DNA from: Streptosporangium canum
GTDB taxonomy: Bacteria > Actinomycetota > Actinomycetes > Streptosporangiales > Streptosporangiaceae
Reading direction: 5' to 3'
NCBI RefSeq assembly: GCF_900113865.1
Contig: NZ_FOQY01000022.1
Span: 1 to 64,000, forward strand
DNA length: 64,000 bases
Each line of letters opens with the position of its first letter. The first letter of the stretch is position 1. Shown in pieces: positions 15,100 to 24,125 of this stretch. The position numbers were made by a program, and so were the translations under genes. The notes under the pieces were generated by a model. That model was not told where the DNA came from. It saw only the letters and a program-made list of their open reading frames with translations, and made no database searches.

Positions 15100-15205
15100 G
15101 TGAGGGTGGCGGCCGCCCCTCAAGTTCAGGGCGGGTGGATATGGCGGCCGCCCCTCAAGTTCAGGACAGGTGGATATGGCGGTCGCCCTTCGAGGTCGTC
15201 CAGGC
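15100..15205. repeat. 35-bp tandem repeats in the dcd-DUF47 gap
   Basis: About three imperfect copies with a 35-bp period, containing GGTGGATATGGCGG and CCCCTCAAGTTCAGG. They lie in the 720-bp gene-free stretch 14950-15673. The rest of that stretch has no convincing gene; its last 150 bp become less GC-rich and should hold the promoter of the phosphate operon. Confidence 0.6.
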
Positions 15206-15673
15206 CGTCCCCGGGCGTCGTGACGGAAATCACTGTGGCGTCTCGGGAGCCCGTCCTCGGCGGTGGTGTCGTATCCCGGGGGCCCGAGGTTTCCGGGCGG
15301 AGGGCGGCGTCCCGGGTCGCGGTGGGTCCGGAGACCGTCGCGGGCCCCGTGTCCAGCGATTCCTGGCATTTGGCGGGCCCTGGAGGTCGGCGGATGCGGC
15401 GAGGTACGGCGAGCGGGACGGGGCGGGGCCGGCGACACGTCGATCATCGCGCCGGGCAGGGGCTCATACGTGACCAGTTTCGGCATAACATGGCCAAAAC
15501 CAGCAAAACGGTCATCGGAAAGATGCCGCCAAGGCTCCCTCAAGCTGAGTGTCGCAAGGTATATGCCGGGTAGCGACAACTGGAAGAGTAGGCGTCTAGC
15601 GGGTGAAGTTCGTATTTCCGCTGGTAACCCGTACCCTTCTCTGCGGACCATCCCCGCACATCTGGAGAACGAC

Positions 15674-16291
15674 GTGCGCCTGCGTCTCACGCCTAGTGAG
15701 GACAGCTACTACGACTTGTTCGCCGACTCGGCGAACAACCTCGTCACAGCGTCCCGTCTGTTGGTAGAGATCATCAGCGACGGATCGGACAGGGAAGCCC
15801 TGGCCGAAAAGATGCGCGCCTGTGAGCACGCCGGTGACGAACGCACACACGCGATCATGAACCGGCTCAACGAGAGCTTCATCACGCCCTTCGACCGCGA
15901 GGACATCTACCGTCTCGCGTCGAACCTCGACGACGTGATGGACTACATGGAGGCCGCCGCCGACCTCATCGTCCTGTACCAGATCGACCACCTCCCCAAA
16001 GAGGTCGTCCGGCAGGTCGAGGTGCTGGAGCGGGCCGCCGAGCTGACCGCCGAGGCCATGCCCCGGCTGCGCTCGATGAGAAACCTGAACGAGTACTGGA
16101 TCGAGATCAACCGGCTGGAGAACCAGGCTGACCAGGTTTACCGCCGCCTTCTCGCCAAGCTCTTCGGCGGGGAGTACGACGCGTTGACCGTCCTCAAGAT
16201 GAAGGAGGTCATCGATCAGCTCGAGATGGCCGCCGACGCCTTCGAGCACGTGGCCAACACGATCGAGTCGATCGCGGTCAAGGAAAGCTAA
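15674..16291 (+). CDS. DUF47 (PhoU-like) phosphate transport accessory protein
   Basis: 205 residues from GTG 15674, with GGAG 8 nt upstream; the longer frame to 15263 is not typical of the family. All-helical DUF47/PhoU-like protein: MRLRLTPSEDSYYDLFADSA at the start, then paired helices with conserved acidic residues (ACEHAGDERTH, ASNLDDVMDYMEAA) that probably bind metal. DUF47 proteins are encoded with Pit transporters and are thought to regulate them. The next gene starts directly after this stop, which fits. Confidence 0.92.
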   Translation: MRLRLTPSEDSYYDLFADSANNLVTASRLLVEIISDGSDREALAEKMRACEHAGDERTHAIMNRLNESFITPFDREDIYRLASNLDDVMDYMEAAADLIVLYQIDHLPKEVVRQVEVLERAAELTAEAMPRLRSMRNLNEYWIEINRLENQADQVYRRLLAKLFGGEYDALTVLKMKEVIDQLEMAADAFEHVANTIESIAVKES

Positions 16292-17296
16292 GTGGACCTC
16301 ACGCTCGCACTCGTCATCGGCGTGGTGGTCGTGGCGTTGGCGTTCGACTACACCAACGGCTTCCATGACGCCGCCAACGCGATCGCGACCTCGGTCTCGA
16401 CGCGCGCGCTGACGCCGAGGGCCGCCCTCTTCATGGCCGCGGCCATGAACTTCCTGGGCGCCCATCTCGGCACGCAGGTGGCGGCGACCGTCGGCAAAGG
16501 CATCATCGACGCCCCGAAAGGCAGCCATGGGCTGGTGATCGTGGGTTCCGGCCTGATCGGCGCCATCGTCTGGAACCTCATCACCTGGTACTTCGGTCTG
16601 CCCTCCTCAAGCAGTCATGCGCTGATCGGCGGTCTGGTCGGCTCGGCGCTGGCCTCGTCGAGCGTCGTCCACTGGGACGGCGTGGTGGAGAAGGTCGTCA
16701 TTCCGATGGTCCTCTCCCCGCTGATCGGCTTCACCCTGGCCGCGATCATCATGATCGCCATCCTGTGGGGTTTCCGCCACTCCCAGCCCGCGAAGACCAA
16801 CCGGGGTTTCCGCCACGCGCAGACGGTCTCGGCCGCCGCCATGGCTCTCGGTCACGGTCTGCAGGACGCGCAGAAGACCATGGGTGTGATCTTCCTGGCG
16901 CTCGTGGTCGGAGGTTTCCAGCACGACGGCGATCCGATCCCGCAGTGGGTCATCCTCTCCGCCGCGACGGCCATCTCCCTCGGCACCTACGCCGGCGGCT
17001 GGCGGATCATGCGGACCCTCGGCCGCCGGATCATCGCGCTCACCCCTCCGCAGGGGTTCGCCGCGGAGACCGCCGCCGCGACCGTTCTCTACACCGCGGC
17101 CATCGGCTTCGGCGCCCCCATCTCCACCACGCACACGATCACCAGCGCGATCATGGGCGTCGGTGCCACCAAGCGGCTGTCAGCTGTGCGCTGGGGCGTC
17201 GCGGGCAACATCGTGACCGGCTGGATCCTCACGATCCCGGCCGCCGCGCTCGTCGCCGCGCTGTCCTACTACGCGCTCCACTGGATGGTCGAGTGA
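16292..17296 (+). CDS. pit: Low-affinity inorganic phosphate transporter, PiT family
   Basis: 334 residues, GTG start immediately after the DUF47 stop. The duplicated PiT signatures are present: FDYTNGFHDAANAIATSVSTRAL in the N-terminal half and GFGAPISTTHTITSAIMGVG in the C-terminal half. About ten membrane helices with a hydrophilic loop around residues 165-190. It imports phosphate (as metal phosphate or cation symport) across the membrane. The strong hairpin after the stop ends the operon. Confidence 0.95.
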   Translation: MDLTLALVIGVVVVALAFDYTNGFHDAANAIATSVSTRALTPRAALFMAAAMNFLGAHLGTQVAATVGKGIIDAPKGSHGLVIVGSGLIGAIVWNLITWYFGLPSSSSHALIGGLVGSALASSSVVHWDGVVEKVVIPMVLSPLIGFTLAAIIMIAILWGFRHSQPAKTNRGFRHAQTVSAAAMALGHGLQDAQKTMGVIFLALVVGGFQHDGDPIPQWVILSAATAISLGTYAGGWRIMRTLGRRIIALTPPQGFAAETAAATVLYTAAIGFGAPISTTHTITSAIMGVGATKRLSAVRWGVAGNIVTGWILTIPAAALVAALSYYALHWMVE

Positions 17297-17332
17297 TCAC
17301 GGTCGGGTGATCACAGGTGAGTGGTCACCGTG

Positions 17333-17364
17333 GAACGCCGGCCGGGGTCTCCCGGCCGGCGTTC
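17333..17364 (+). terminator. Terminator of the DUF47-pit operon
   Basis: GAACGCCGGCCGGG (17333-17346) and CCCGGCCGGCGTTC (17351-17364) form a perfect 14-bp stem with a GTCT loop, 37 nt after the pit stop. No long T-run follows, as is common in actinomycetes. Degenerate repeats (TTCCGGC, CCGGACGTCA) fill 17395-17495. Confidence 0.75.
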
Positions 17365-17487
17365 CGCCGTTTCCGGCGCGAGGCGTCATCTCCGACGTCG
17401 TTTCCGGCGTCAGGCGTCACCTCCCACGTCGTTTCCGGCACCGGACGTCATCTCTGGCGCCATTCCCGGCGTCTTCGGCACCGGACG

Positions 17488-18513
17488 TCACTTCCGGTAC
17501 ATGACGTCGACGTCCCAGCGGGTGAACCCCAGCTTCTCGTAGAGGCGGATCGCCGCGGTGTTGCTCTCGTCCACGTACAGCATGACCTGGGCCAGGCCCC
17601 GTGACCTCAGGTGGGACAGGCCCGCCAGGGTGAGCGACCTGCCCAGCCCGCCGCCCTGCTCGGCGGGGTCGACGCCGACCACGTATACCTCGCCGATCGG
17701 CTCGTGCCCGTGGCCGCCGTCGCCGTGCACCTTGGTCCAGTGGAAGCCGATGAGCCGGTCCCCGTCCGCGCTGCCGCCCTCACCCTTGAGCGCCCCGTCC
17801 GCAGGCCCGCTGTCCGCAGGCCCGCCGTCCGCGGTGCCCTCGTACGCCGACCCGCCGTCACCCTCCCCGACGGGTCCGGCGAGGCGTTCCGCCAGAAAGA
17901 AGCCCGCGGGGTCGAACCACGGCTCCTGCTCGCGCCGCTCCAGGTCCTCCAGCGTCCACGCGCCCTGCTCGGGGTGGTGGGCGAAGGCCTTGGCGTTGAG
18001 CGCCACCCAGTCCTCCTCGTCGGGGGACCCGGGCTCGAACGTGCGCAGCCGTACGCCGTCGGGCAGGTCGAAGCCGGGGATCGCGGTGAACAGCGAGCGG
18101 CGCATCTGCCACAGCGATCTGATCTTGGTGAAGCCCGTCGACAGGGCGAGGGCCTCGGCCCCCGGGTGGCCGCCGTGGGCCCACAGGCGCAGCCGTCCCC
18201 CCGTCCGGTCCAGTACGGCCTCCAGCAGGCGCCGCCCGTGGCCCCGCCCCCGGAAGGCCGGGTGGATCACCAGCTCCCCGCTGGGTCCTTCGACCGGGTC
18301 CGTCGGATCCACGTGCGCGTAGCCGGCCAGGTCGTCCCCGACGTACAGGAGCACGGCCCCCGCACGCTCGTCGCCGCCGTAGCGCAGGTGCAGCATCACG
18401 TGTTCGTTGAGCGGTCTGACCCCGTCTGCCTCCGTGGCGGCCTCGACCACCGTGAGTACGGCGGCCACCTCTCGCTCGTCAAGTCGTCCCCGGTGTTCCA
18501 CACGCGCGTTCAT
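17488..18513 (-). CDS. mshD: Mycothiol synthase
   Basis: 341 residues from ATG 18513. Two GNAT domains in tandem: the N-terminal one (HPAFRGRGHGRRLLEAVL) and the C-terminal one (GVDPAEQGGGLGRSLTL, then YVDESNTAAIRLYEKLGF). It acetylates Cys-GlcN-Ins in the last step of mycothiol synthesis, a pathway restricted to actinobacteria. A low-complexity Gly/Ala/Asp/Ser stretch of about 45 residues (GGPADSGPADGAL region) interrupts the second domain and appears to be a local repeat expansion; the motifs on both sides remain intact. Confidence 0.93.
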   Translation of the reverse strand: MNARVEHRGRLDEREVAAVLTVVEAATEADGVRPLNEHVMLHLRYGGDERAGAVLLYVGDDLAGYAHVDPTDPVEGPSGELVIHPAFRGRGHGRRLLEAVLDRTGGRLRLWAHGGHPGAEALALSTGFTKIRSLWQMRRSLFTAIPGFDLPDGVRLRTFEPGSPDEEDWVALNAKAFAHHPEQGAWTLEDLERREQEPWFDPAGFFLAERLAGPVGEGDGGSAYEGTADGGPADSGPADGALKGEGGSADGDRLIGFHWTKVHGDGGHGHEPIGEVYVVGVDPAEQGGGLGRSLTLAGLSHLRSRGLAQVMLYVDESNTAAIRLYEKLGFTRWDVDVMYRK

Positions 18514-18632
18514 GTTCTGGACTCTAGGCGGGCCCGGACACCATCGGATCATCGGGGACTGGCAAAAGCCGCCATCTTCTGGACGGATTAATCGTTACCT
18601 CTCGGACATTCCTTGCATAGATTGCCGCTTTA

Positions 18633-20441
18633 ATGTCGTGGTTCATGATGTCTCGTTCCTTCCAGCGGTTGGCCATGGCCGGCGTCCTCGCCGGGGCCGG
18701 TCTCGTGCTCGCGATGGGACCCGCCGAGGCGGGCAACAAGCCCGCCAAGACGGTGCCGGTCCGCCTGCTCTCCCTCAACGACTTCCACGGCAACCTGGAG
18801 CCGCCGACCGGTTCCTCCGGCCGCATGGTCGACGAGAACGGCGCCACGGTGGAGGCGGGCGGCGCCGCCTACGTCGCCACCCACCTCAAGCAGCTGTCGG
18901 ACAACAACACCCTGAAGGTCGCCCAGGGGGACCTGATCGGCGCCACCCCGCTGATCTCCGCGGCCTACCACGACGAGCCGTCGGTCGAGTTCCTCGGCAA
19001 GCTCGGCGTCACCGCCTCGGCGGTGGGCAACCACGAGTTCGACGAGGGCTACGCCGAGCTCCGGCGCATCATGCGCGGCGGCTGCCACCCGGTGGACGGC
19101 TGCTCGCCCGCCGGCGAGTGGAAGGGCGCGGACTACAGCTACCTCGGCGCCAACGTGATCTTCAAGCGGCCGGACGCGTCCGCCGAGAAGGAAGCGCTCG
19201 CCGCGCTCGGCGGTCAGAACACGAGTTCGCTGCGCGGGCTGCTGAGGGAGTACGGCATCCCCGCGCTGCCCCCGGTCACCGTCCGCTGGGTGAACGGCGT
19301 GCCGATCGGCTTCATCGGCCTGGTCACCCAGAGCACCCCGAACATCGTCACCTCCGAGGGCATCAAGGACCTGGAGTTCATCGACGAGGTCAAGGCGGCC
19401 AACGTCGCCTCCAAGCTGCTCAAGCTGGTCGGCGTCAAGGCCCAGGTCGTGCTGGTGCACGAGGGGGACCAGGTCACCGCGGGCCAGTCGCCCGACGCCT
19501 GCAGCGCCCAGCCGGGAACGGGCAACCGGATCGCCACCCAGGTGGACGCCGAGATCGACATGATCCTCAGCGGCCACTCCCACCAGGCCTACCTGTGCAC
19601 GGTCCCCGACCCCAAGGGCGGCGCGCGCCTGTACAGCCAGGGCGGCTCGTTCGGCCGTGTGATCACCAAGGTCGACTTCCAGGTGGACGTCAGGACCCGT
19701 GACGTCGTGCGCTCCTCGGTCGTGGCCGACAATCAGGTCGTGACCCGGACCGTCATCCCGGACCCGGACATCTCCACGTTCGTCCAGACGTGGAAGGACC
19801 GCGTCGCGCCGGTGGCCAACAAGCCGATCGGCAGGATCACCGCCGACATCACCAACACCGGGTCCCCGTCCGGCGAGTCCTCCCTGGGCAACCTCATCGC
19901 CGACGGCCAGCTCGCCGCCACCAAGACCGGCGGCAACGCCCAGGTCGCCCTGATGAACCCGGGCGGCGTCCGCACGGGCCTGACCTACGCGGGTTCTCCC
20001 GCCGGTGAGGGCGACGGCGTGGTGACCTACGGCGAGGCCTTCACGGTGCAGCCGTTCAACAACCTCATGCAGGTGGTCACGCTCACCGGTGCGCAGCTCA
20101 AGACCGTTCTGGAGCAGCAGTTCACCGGCGGTCCCAACGCCCAGCCCTTCACCAAGATCCTGCAGCCGTCGTCGAACCTCACCTACACCTACAGCACGGG
20201 CGCGGCGTGGGGCTCGAAGGTCTCCAACCTGAAGATCGACGGCGTCGACGTGACGGACGGCCAGAGCATCCGGGTCGCCGCCAACAACTTCCTCGTCGGC
20301 GGAGGCGACGCCTTCCTGGCCTTCAAGGACAGCACGGACCTGTGGAGCGGGCCGCTCGACATCGACGCCTTCGCCGCCCACTTCGCCGCGAACCCGTCGA
20401 TCACGCCGCCGGTCCCCAACCACATCACCGTCGTCCCCTGA
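18633..20441 (+). CDS. Secreted bifunctional 5'-nucleotidase / metallophosphatase (UshA-like)
   Basis: 602 residues. A signal peptide ends near MGPAEAG. The calcineurin-like metal motifs are LNDFHGN, GNHEFDEG and GHSHQAYL; the C-terminal 5'-nucleotidase domain has NPGGVRTGL, YGEAFTVQPFNN and VAANNFLVGGGD. It hydrolyses extracellular nucleotides or nucleotide sugars to supply phosphate and nucleosides. The start could instead be ATG 18645 or 18648; no clear ribosome binding site separates them. A hairpin terminator follows. Confidence 0.92.
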   Translation: MSWFMMSRSFQRLAMAGVLAGAGLVLAMGPAEAGNKPAKTVPVRLLSLNDFHGNLEPPTGSSGRMVDENGATVEAGGAAYVATHLKQLSDNNTLKVAQGDLIGATPLISAAYHDEPSVEFLGKLGVTASAVGNHEFDEGYAELRRIMRGGCHPVDGCSPAGEWKGADYSYLGANVIFKRPDASAEKEALAALGGQNTSSLRGLLREYGIPALPPVTVRWVNGVPIGFIGLVTQSTPNIVTSEGIKDLEFIDEVKAANVASKLLKLVGVKAQVVLVHEGDQVTAGQSPDACSAQPGTGNRIATQVDAEIDMILSGHSHQAYLCTVPDPKGGARLYSQGGSFGRVITKVDFQVDVRTRDVVRSSVVADNQVVTRTVIPDPDISTFVQTWKDRVAPVANKPIGRITADITNTGSPSGESSLGNLIADGQLAATKTGGNAQVALMNPGGVRTGLTYAGSPAGEGDGVVTYGEAFTVQPFNNLMQVVTLTGAQLKTVLEQQFTGGPNAQPFTKILQPSSNLTYTYSTGAAWGSKVSNLKIDGVDVTDGQSIRVAANNFLVGGGDAFLAFKDSTDLWSGPLDIDAFAAHFAANPSITPPVPNHITVVP

Positions 20442-20482
20442 CCCGGCTCCTTCCCGGCCCGTAGCGGAAGGCTCAACGCGGA

Positions 20483-20512
20483 AGGCCCACCGGACCGGCG
20501 CCCGGTGGGCCT
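20483..20512. terminator. Bidirectional terminator between the nucleotidase gene and glnR
   Basis: AGGCCCACCGG (20483-20493) pairs with CCGGTGGGCCT (20502-20512), a perfect 11-bp stem, between two convergent genes. Confidence 0.75.
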
Positions 20513-21224
20513 AGCGGCGGGCGGGCTCGCGCTCCTCGGCGGCCTCGTTGCCGCGCTCGGGGACGAAGCGGTAGCCGACGTTGCGCACGGTGCCGATCAG
20601 TGATTCGTACTCGGCGCCGAGCTTGGCGCGCAGCCGCCGGACGTGGACGTCCACGGTCCGGGTGCCACCGAAGTAGTCGTAGCCCCACACCTCCTGCAGG
20701 AGCTGGGCGCGGGTGAAGACCCGGCCGGGATGCTGCGCCAGATACTTCAGGAGCTCGAACTCCTTGAAGGTCAGGTCCAGCGCGCGGCCGCGGAGCCGGG
20801 CGGTGTAGGTGGCCTCGTCGATCGACAGGTCGCCGCTGCGGATCTCGTCCGGGACCTCCTCGGCGGCCGACATGTTCAGCCGGCCCACGGCGAGCCGGAG
20901 CCTGGCCTCGACCTCGGCGGGGCCGGAGCTGTCGAGGATCACGTCGTCGGCGCCCCACTCCGCGGTCATCGCGGCCAGCCCGCCCTCGGTGACGATCACC
21001 AGGAGAGGACAGGCGATGCCCGTGGTCCGCAGCAGCCTGCACAGGCTCTTGGCGTGGACGAGCTCACGGCGCGCGTCGACCAGGACGGCGTCGGCCGGCG
21101 GGGCGTCGATCAGCGCGGCCGCCTCCGCCGGCGCGACCCGGACCGAGTGCAGCAGCAGCCCCAACGCCGGAAGCACCTCGGTCGAGGGCTCAAGGGCGTT
21201 GGTGAGCAGCAGGAGATTGCTCAC
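20511..21224 (-). CDS. glnR: Nitrogen-metabolism response regulator GlnR
   Basis: 237 residues from GTG 21224 (AAGGAGG just upstream), giving the family-typical opening [21 protein letters not shown]. The N-terminal receiver-like domain lacks the usual full acidic pocket, as in orphan GlnR proteins. The C-terminal OmpR-type winged helix has [20 protein letters not shown] and [13 protein letters not shown]. GlnR activates or represses glutamine synthetase, ammonium transport and nitrite reductase genes in actinomycetes. The family usually has no cognate kinase, and none is seen here. It is divergent from a MoaD/ThiS gene. Confidence 0.92.
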   Translation of the reverse strand: MSNLLLLTNALEPSTEVLPALGLLLHSVRVAPAEAAALIDAPPADAVLVDARRELVHAKSLCRLLRTTGIACPLLVIVTEGGLAAMTAEWGADDVILDSSGPAEVEARLRLAVGRLNMSAAEEVPDEIRSGDLSIDEATYTARLRGRALDLTFKEFELLKYLAQHPGRVFTRAQLLQEVWGYDYFGGTRTVDVHVRRLRAKLGAEYESLIGTVRNVGYRFVPERGNEAAEEREPARR

Positions 21225-21430
21225 TATGCCTCCTTCCCGCGTCATGCCGGCAATAGCCGTACAAACACGTAAGGACCCGGGGGCTACGTCGCCCAGGTCC
21301 CGTAGTAGGTGAGGATAGCCCACAAGGATGAAGCGTCCAGTGAGCGTCCACGTGGTGAACACGCGTTTCCCTGGTGGATTCATCGTAATGGCGCGGTAAC
21401 TGTGCGTGTGTCAGAGGGGTTGGTGCACAG

Positions 21431-21682
21431 ATGGCAAGGGGCACGATCCGCTACTGGGCGGCTGCGAAGGACGCCGCGGGCGTCGCCGAGGAGCCCTTCG
21501 AGGCGGCGACGCTGGCCGAGTTGATGACGAACGTCACAGTCGGCCGCGACAGGCTGAGTCAGGTGATCCGGCGCTCGTCCTTCCTGGTGGACGGTGATCC
21601 GGTGGGCAAGCGGGCGCACGACACGATCGTCTTCGCCGACGGGGCGACGGTCGAGGTGCTGCCCCCCTTCGCGGGGGGCTGA
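21431..21682 (+). CDS. MoaD/ThiS-family sulfur carrier protein
   Basis: 83 residues ending in the required Gly-Gly (PPFAGG), which is adenylated and thiocarboxylated. The opening TIRYWAAAKDAAGV and the late FADGATVEVLPPFAGG are typical of MoaD-like ubiquitin-fold carriers (molybdopterin synthase small subunit). It is transcribed divergently from glnR, an arrangement I recall from other actinomycetes. Sulfur donors are encoded elsewhere. The exact target (molybdopterin or another cofactor) is not proven. Confidence 0.88.
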   Translation: MARGTIRYWAAAKDAAGVAEEPFEAATLAELMTNVTVGRDRLSQVIRRSSFLVDGDPVGKRAHDTIVFADGATVEVLPPFAGG

Positions 21683-21713
21683 CCACCGTGGCGGGCGGAT
21701 CCGGGCAGGGCCG

Positions 21714-21812
21714 GCGCGGAGGGCCCGGCGGGGAAGGGCGGGTGCGGCGCGGAGGGCCCGGCGGGGAAGGGCGGATGTGGCGCGGAGGGCCCGGCGGGGA
21801 AGGGCGGGTGCG
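21714..21812. repeat. 33-bp minisatellite, three copies
   Basis: Three head-to-tail 33-bp units beginning GCGCGGAGGGCCCGGCGG (21714, 21747, 21780), nearly identical. They lie between the moaD-like stop and the DUF2993 gene, in DNA without coding signs. The 33-bp period keeps a reading frame, but frames across it are Pro/Gly/Arg-rich shadows. Confidence 0.8.
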
Positions 21813-21944
21813 GCCGGGCGGGAAAGGACGGATTCTGTGAGATTCCGGATGGACACGGCCGCCGTCGGGCGTTTTGGAAAACATTGCCGGGGGATGTGCT
21901 GCGATGGCACGCTGGCCGGATCAAGGGAATGAACAGGGAGTCGG

Positions 21945-22625
21945 ATGCGAAAGCTGGCCGCTTTTCTGGTTTTGCTGCTCGTTCTCCTCGCGGTTCTGGA
22001 CAGGGTCGCTGTCACCGGGGTGCAACGGGAGATCGCCACGAGGGCGACCGCCAAGTACGACCTCGCCACCCCGCCCGAGGTGACCATCCTCGGCATCCCC
22101 TTCCTGACCCAGGCGGTCGCCGGGCGGTACGACGAGGTCAAGGTGGCCGCGGGCGCGATGAACCTGGCCGGTGTCGAGCTGTCCAGCGTGGACTTCACCC
22201 TCTACGGGGTCACCGCGCCGCTGGAGGACCTGATGCTCCACGCCGATCAGGTGGACATACGCGCCCAGCGCGTGGCGGGCGTCGTGGTGGTCTCCCTGAA
22301 GACGCTGAACCAGAGGGCCCCGCGCGGGATCAAGGTCGCGGTCGACGGTGACGGTCTCGACGTCACCGGCGAGATCACCGTGCTGGGCCGGAAGGTGCCG
22401 GCGAAGGCCAAGATGAAGATCGAGCTGATCGAGGACGGGGTGCGGTTCGTCCCCGAGCAGGTCACGCTGGGCGGTGGCATCCCGGTGCCCCAGCCGGAGC
22501 GGTTCATCTCCTACCGGATCCCGATCAAGAACCTGCCGTTCAACCTCAAGGTGACCGGCGTGAAGATCGTGCCCCAGGGCCTCCAGGTCTCCGGCGAGGC
22601 GTCCGACGTCCCGCTCCACGGCTGA
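21945..22625 (+). CDS. DUF2993 (LmeA-like) membrane-anchored lipid-binding protein
   Basis: 226 residues. One N-terminal hydrophobic segment (about 4-22) serves as signal or anchor. The rest is a DUF2993 beta-rich domain (VTILGIPFLTQAVAGRYDEVKV, then the repeated VDFTLYGVTAPL). In mycobacteria LmeA binds phosphoinositides and aids lipomannan synthesis in the envelope. An extracytoplasmic lipid-related role is likely here. It is followed 9 nt later by the sigma-factor gene, so they may be co-transcribed. Confidence 0.85.
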   Translation: MRKLAAFLVLLLVLLAVLDRVAVTGVQREIATRATAKYDLATPPEVTILGIPFLTQAVAGRYDEVKVAAGAMNLAGVELSSVDFTLYGVTAPLEDLMLHADQVDIRAQRVAGVVVVSLKTLNQRAPRGIKVAVDGDGLDVTGEITVLGRKVPAKAKMKIELIEDGVRFVPEQVTLGGGIPVPQPERFISYRIPIKNLPFNLKVTGVKIVPQGLQVSGEASDVPLHG

Positions 22626-22634
22626 GACGCTCCC

Positions 22635-23186
22635 ATGTCCGAACCGATCCGGCCCGCCGTACGTCGTGAGGATGTGAGTCAAGCCGGAACCGCCGACGAG
22701 CAGCTCGTCAGAGCACTCTTCGACGAACACGGCGGGCCACTCTACGGCTACGTGCTGCGGCTGACGGGTGACCCGGGGAGAGCGGAGGACGTCGTGCAGG
22801 AGACGCTGTTGCGGGCCTGGCGGCATCCCGACGCTCTCAGCGGGCGCCCCATCCGCGCGTGGCTGTTCAGGGTGGCCCGCAACCTCGTCGTCGACCAGCA
22901 CCGGGCGCGCAAGTCGCGTCCGCCGGAGACGGGCGCCGAGGCGCTCGCCGTGCTGCCCGCCGACGACGAGCTGGAGCGGGCCGTGGAGTCCTGGGCGGTC
23001 GCCGAGGCACTGGCCACATTGCGGCCCGAGCACCGCGAGGTGCTCGCCGAGGTCTACTACCAGGGGAAGTCGGTCAAAGAGGCCGCTGAGGCGCTCGGCA
23101 TCCCCGCGGGAACGGTGAAGTCGCGCACGTATTACGCGCTTCGGGCACTCAAGCTGGCGCTGGAGGAGCGGGGGCTCGCGCCATGA
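22635..23186 (+). CDS. ECF RNA polymerase sigma factor
   Basis: 183 residues with sigma region 2 (LFDEHGGPLYGYVLRLTGDPGRAEDVVQETLLRAWRHP) and region 4 (LATLRPEHREVLAEVYYQGKSVKEAAEALGIPAGTVKSR). Its stop overlaps the start of a zinc anti-sigma gene (ATGA), the usual ECF module. The region 4 sequence and the ZAS partner recall the SigL/SigK group. The regulon and signal are unknown. Confidence 0.93.
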   Translation: MSEPIRPAVRREDVSQAGTADEQLVRALFDEHGGPLYGYVLRLTGDPGRAEDVVQETLLRAWRHPDALSGRPIRAWLFRVARNLVVDQHRARKSRPPETGAEALAVLPADDELERAVESWAVAEALATLRPEHREVLAEVYYQGKSVKEAAEALGIPAGTVKSRTYYALRALKLALEERGLAP

Positions 23187-23953
23187 TGATGACGACCTGT
23201 GACGAAGTACGGATGTCGCTCGGAGCGTACGTGCTCGGGGCCCTGGAGCCCGAGGAGTGCGTGCTCGTCGAAGCGCATCTCGCCGGGTGCGCCGGCTGCC
23301 AGGCGGAGTTCGAGGAGCTGACCGGGGCGGCCACGTTCCTCGGACGGGTGTCGGAGGAGGACGTGGCCCAGGTGGGCAGCCCACCCCAGGCGGTGCTCGA
23401 CCGGCTGCTCAGCGCCAGGGTCAAACGCCGCCGGATGACCCGGGTGCTGCTCTCGCTGGCCGCCTCGGTCCTGCTGGTCGGGCTCGGCGGGACCCTGTGG
23501 TCGGTCACCCAGTCCCCCCGGTCCGCCCAGGACGCCGCGGTGTCCGCGCCCCGGCCCAGTCTCGCCGAGGAGGTGTCCCCCTACTCCGCGAAGGAGAGGG
23601 CCGCCCCCTCGTCGCCCGACGGCGACGCGCGGCTCCTGCTGGGGGACGCCGCTGAGCGGACGGCCAGGGGGGACAACGACTCCGTCCACGCCACGGTGAC
23701 CGCGTCGCCGGGGGAGAAGGCGACCACGCTCAAGGTCGTGCTCACCGGGGTCGCCAAGGGCACCCGGTGCCGGCTGGACGTGATCGGCGTCGGCGGGGCC
23801 CGGGAGACGGCCGGGAACTGGATCGTCGACAGGGCCGCCTACGACAGCTCCGGGGCCTTCACCGGCACCACCACGATCCCTCCCGCGGGCATCTCGAAGT
23901 TTGAGATCGTCACGGCGAAGGGGCGGATGCTGGTCACCGCGACCTTCCGCTGA
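23183..23953 (+). CDS. Zinc-containing anti-sigma factor with extracytoplasmic domain
   Basis: 256 residues. The cytoplasmic N-terminus has the ZAS motif HLAGCAGCQAEFEEL (Hx3CxxC) that binds the ECF sigma factor; a single membrane helix spans about 88-107; the outside part is an RskA-like beta domain. It should hold its coupled sigma factor inactive until a membrane signal triggers release or proteolysis. Several start codons (23183, 23186, 23189) are possible. Its domain order matches RskA-type anti-sigma factors. Confidence 0.9.
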   Translation: MMMTTCDEVRMSLGAYVLGALEPEECVLVEAHLAGCAGCQAEFEELTGAATFLGRVSEEDVAQVGSPPQAVLDRLLSARVKRRRMTRVLLSLAASVLLVGLGGTLWSVTQSPRSAQDAAVSAPRPSLAEEVSPYSAKERAAPSSPDGDARLLLGDAAERTARGDNDSVHATVTASPGEKATTLKVVLTGVAKGTRCRLDVIGVGGARETAGNWIVDRAAYDSSGAFTGTTTIPPAGISKFEIVTAKGRMLVTATFR

Positions 23954-24125
23954 GCACGGGCCCGTCCGAGCCGCTGAGCGCGGGTCCGTCCGAGCCGGCC
24001 GGCGTGGCCTTCCCCCGGACGCGTCCGCCCGGAGGCCGGGCGCGCCCACGAGAACGGCGCGGTGCGGCAGTGGCGGGCGAGCCCGCCTGGGAATGGCGCG
24101 GTGCGACCGCGTGTTGTCGTGCTCT

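Noticed and set aside
15560-15660. PHO-box-like direct repeats before the DUF47-pit operon
   Set aside because: GTTCGTATTTCCGC and neighbours only loosely resemble GTTCACC repeats; spacing does not fit.
18630-20423. 597-codon leftward open frame opposite the 5'-nucleotidase gene
   Set aside because: Antisense shadow of a clear nucleotidase gene; low-complexity Gly/Val/Asp/Arg composition.
21370-21430. GlnR-type binding box (GTAAC-N6-like) upstream of the moaD-like gene
   Set aside because: Only one half-site resembles the consensus; too weak to report as a site.
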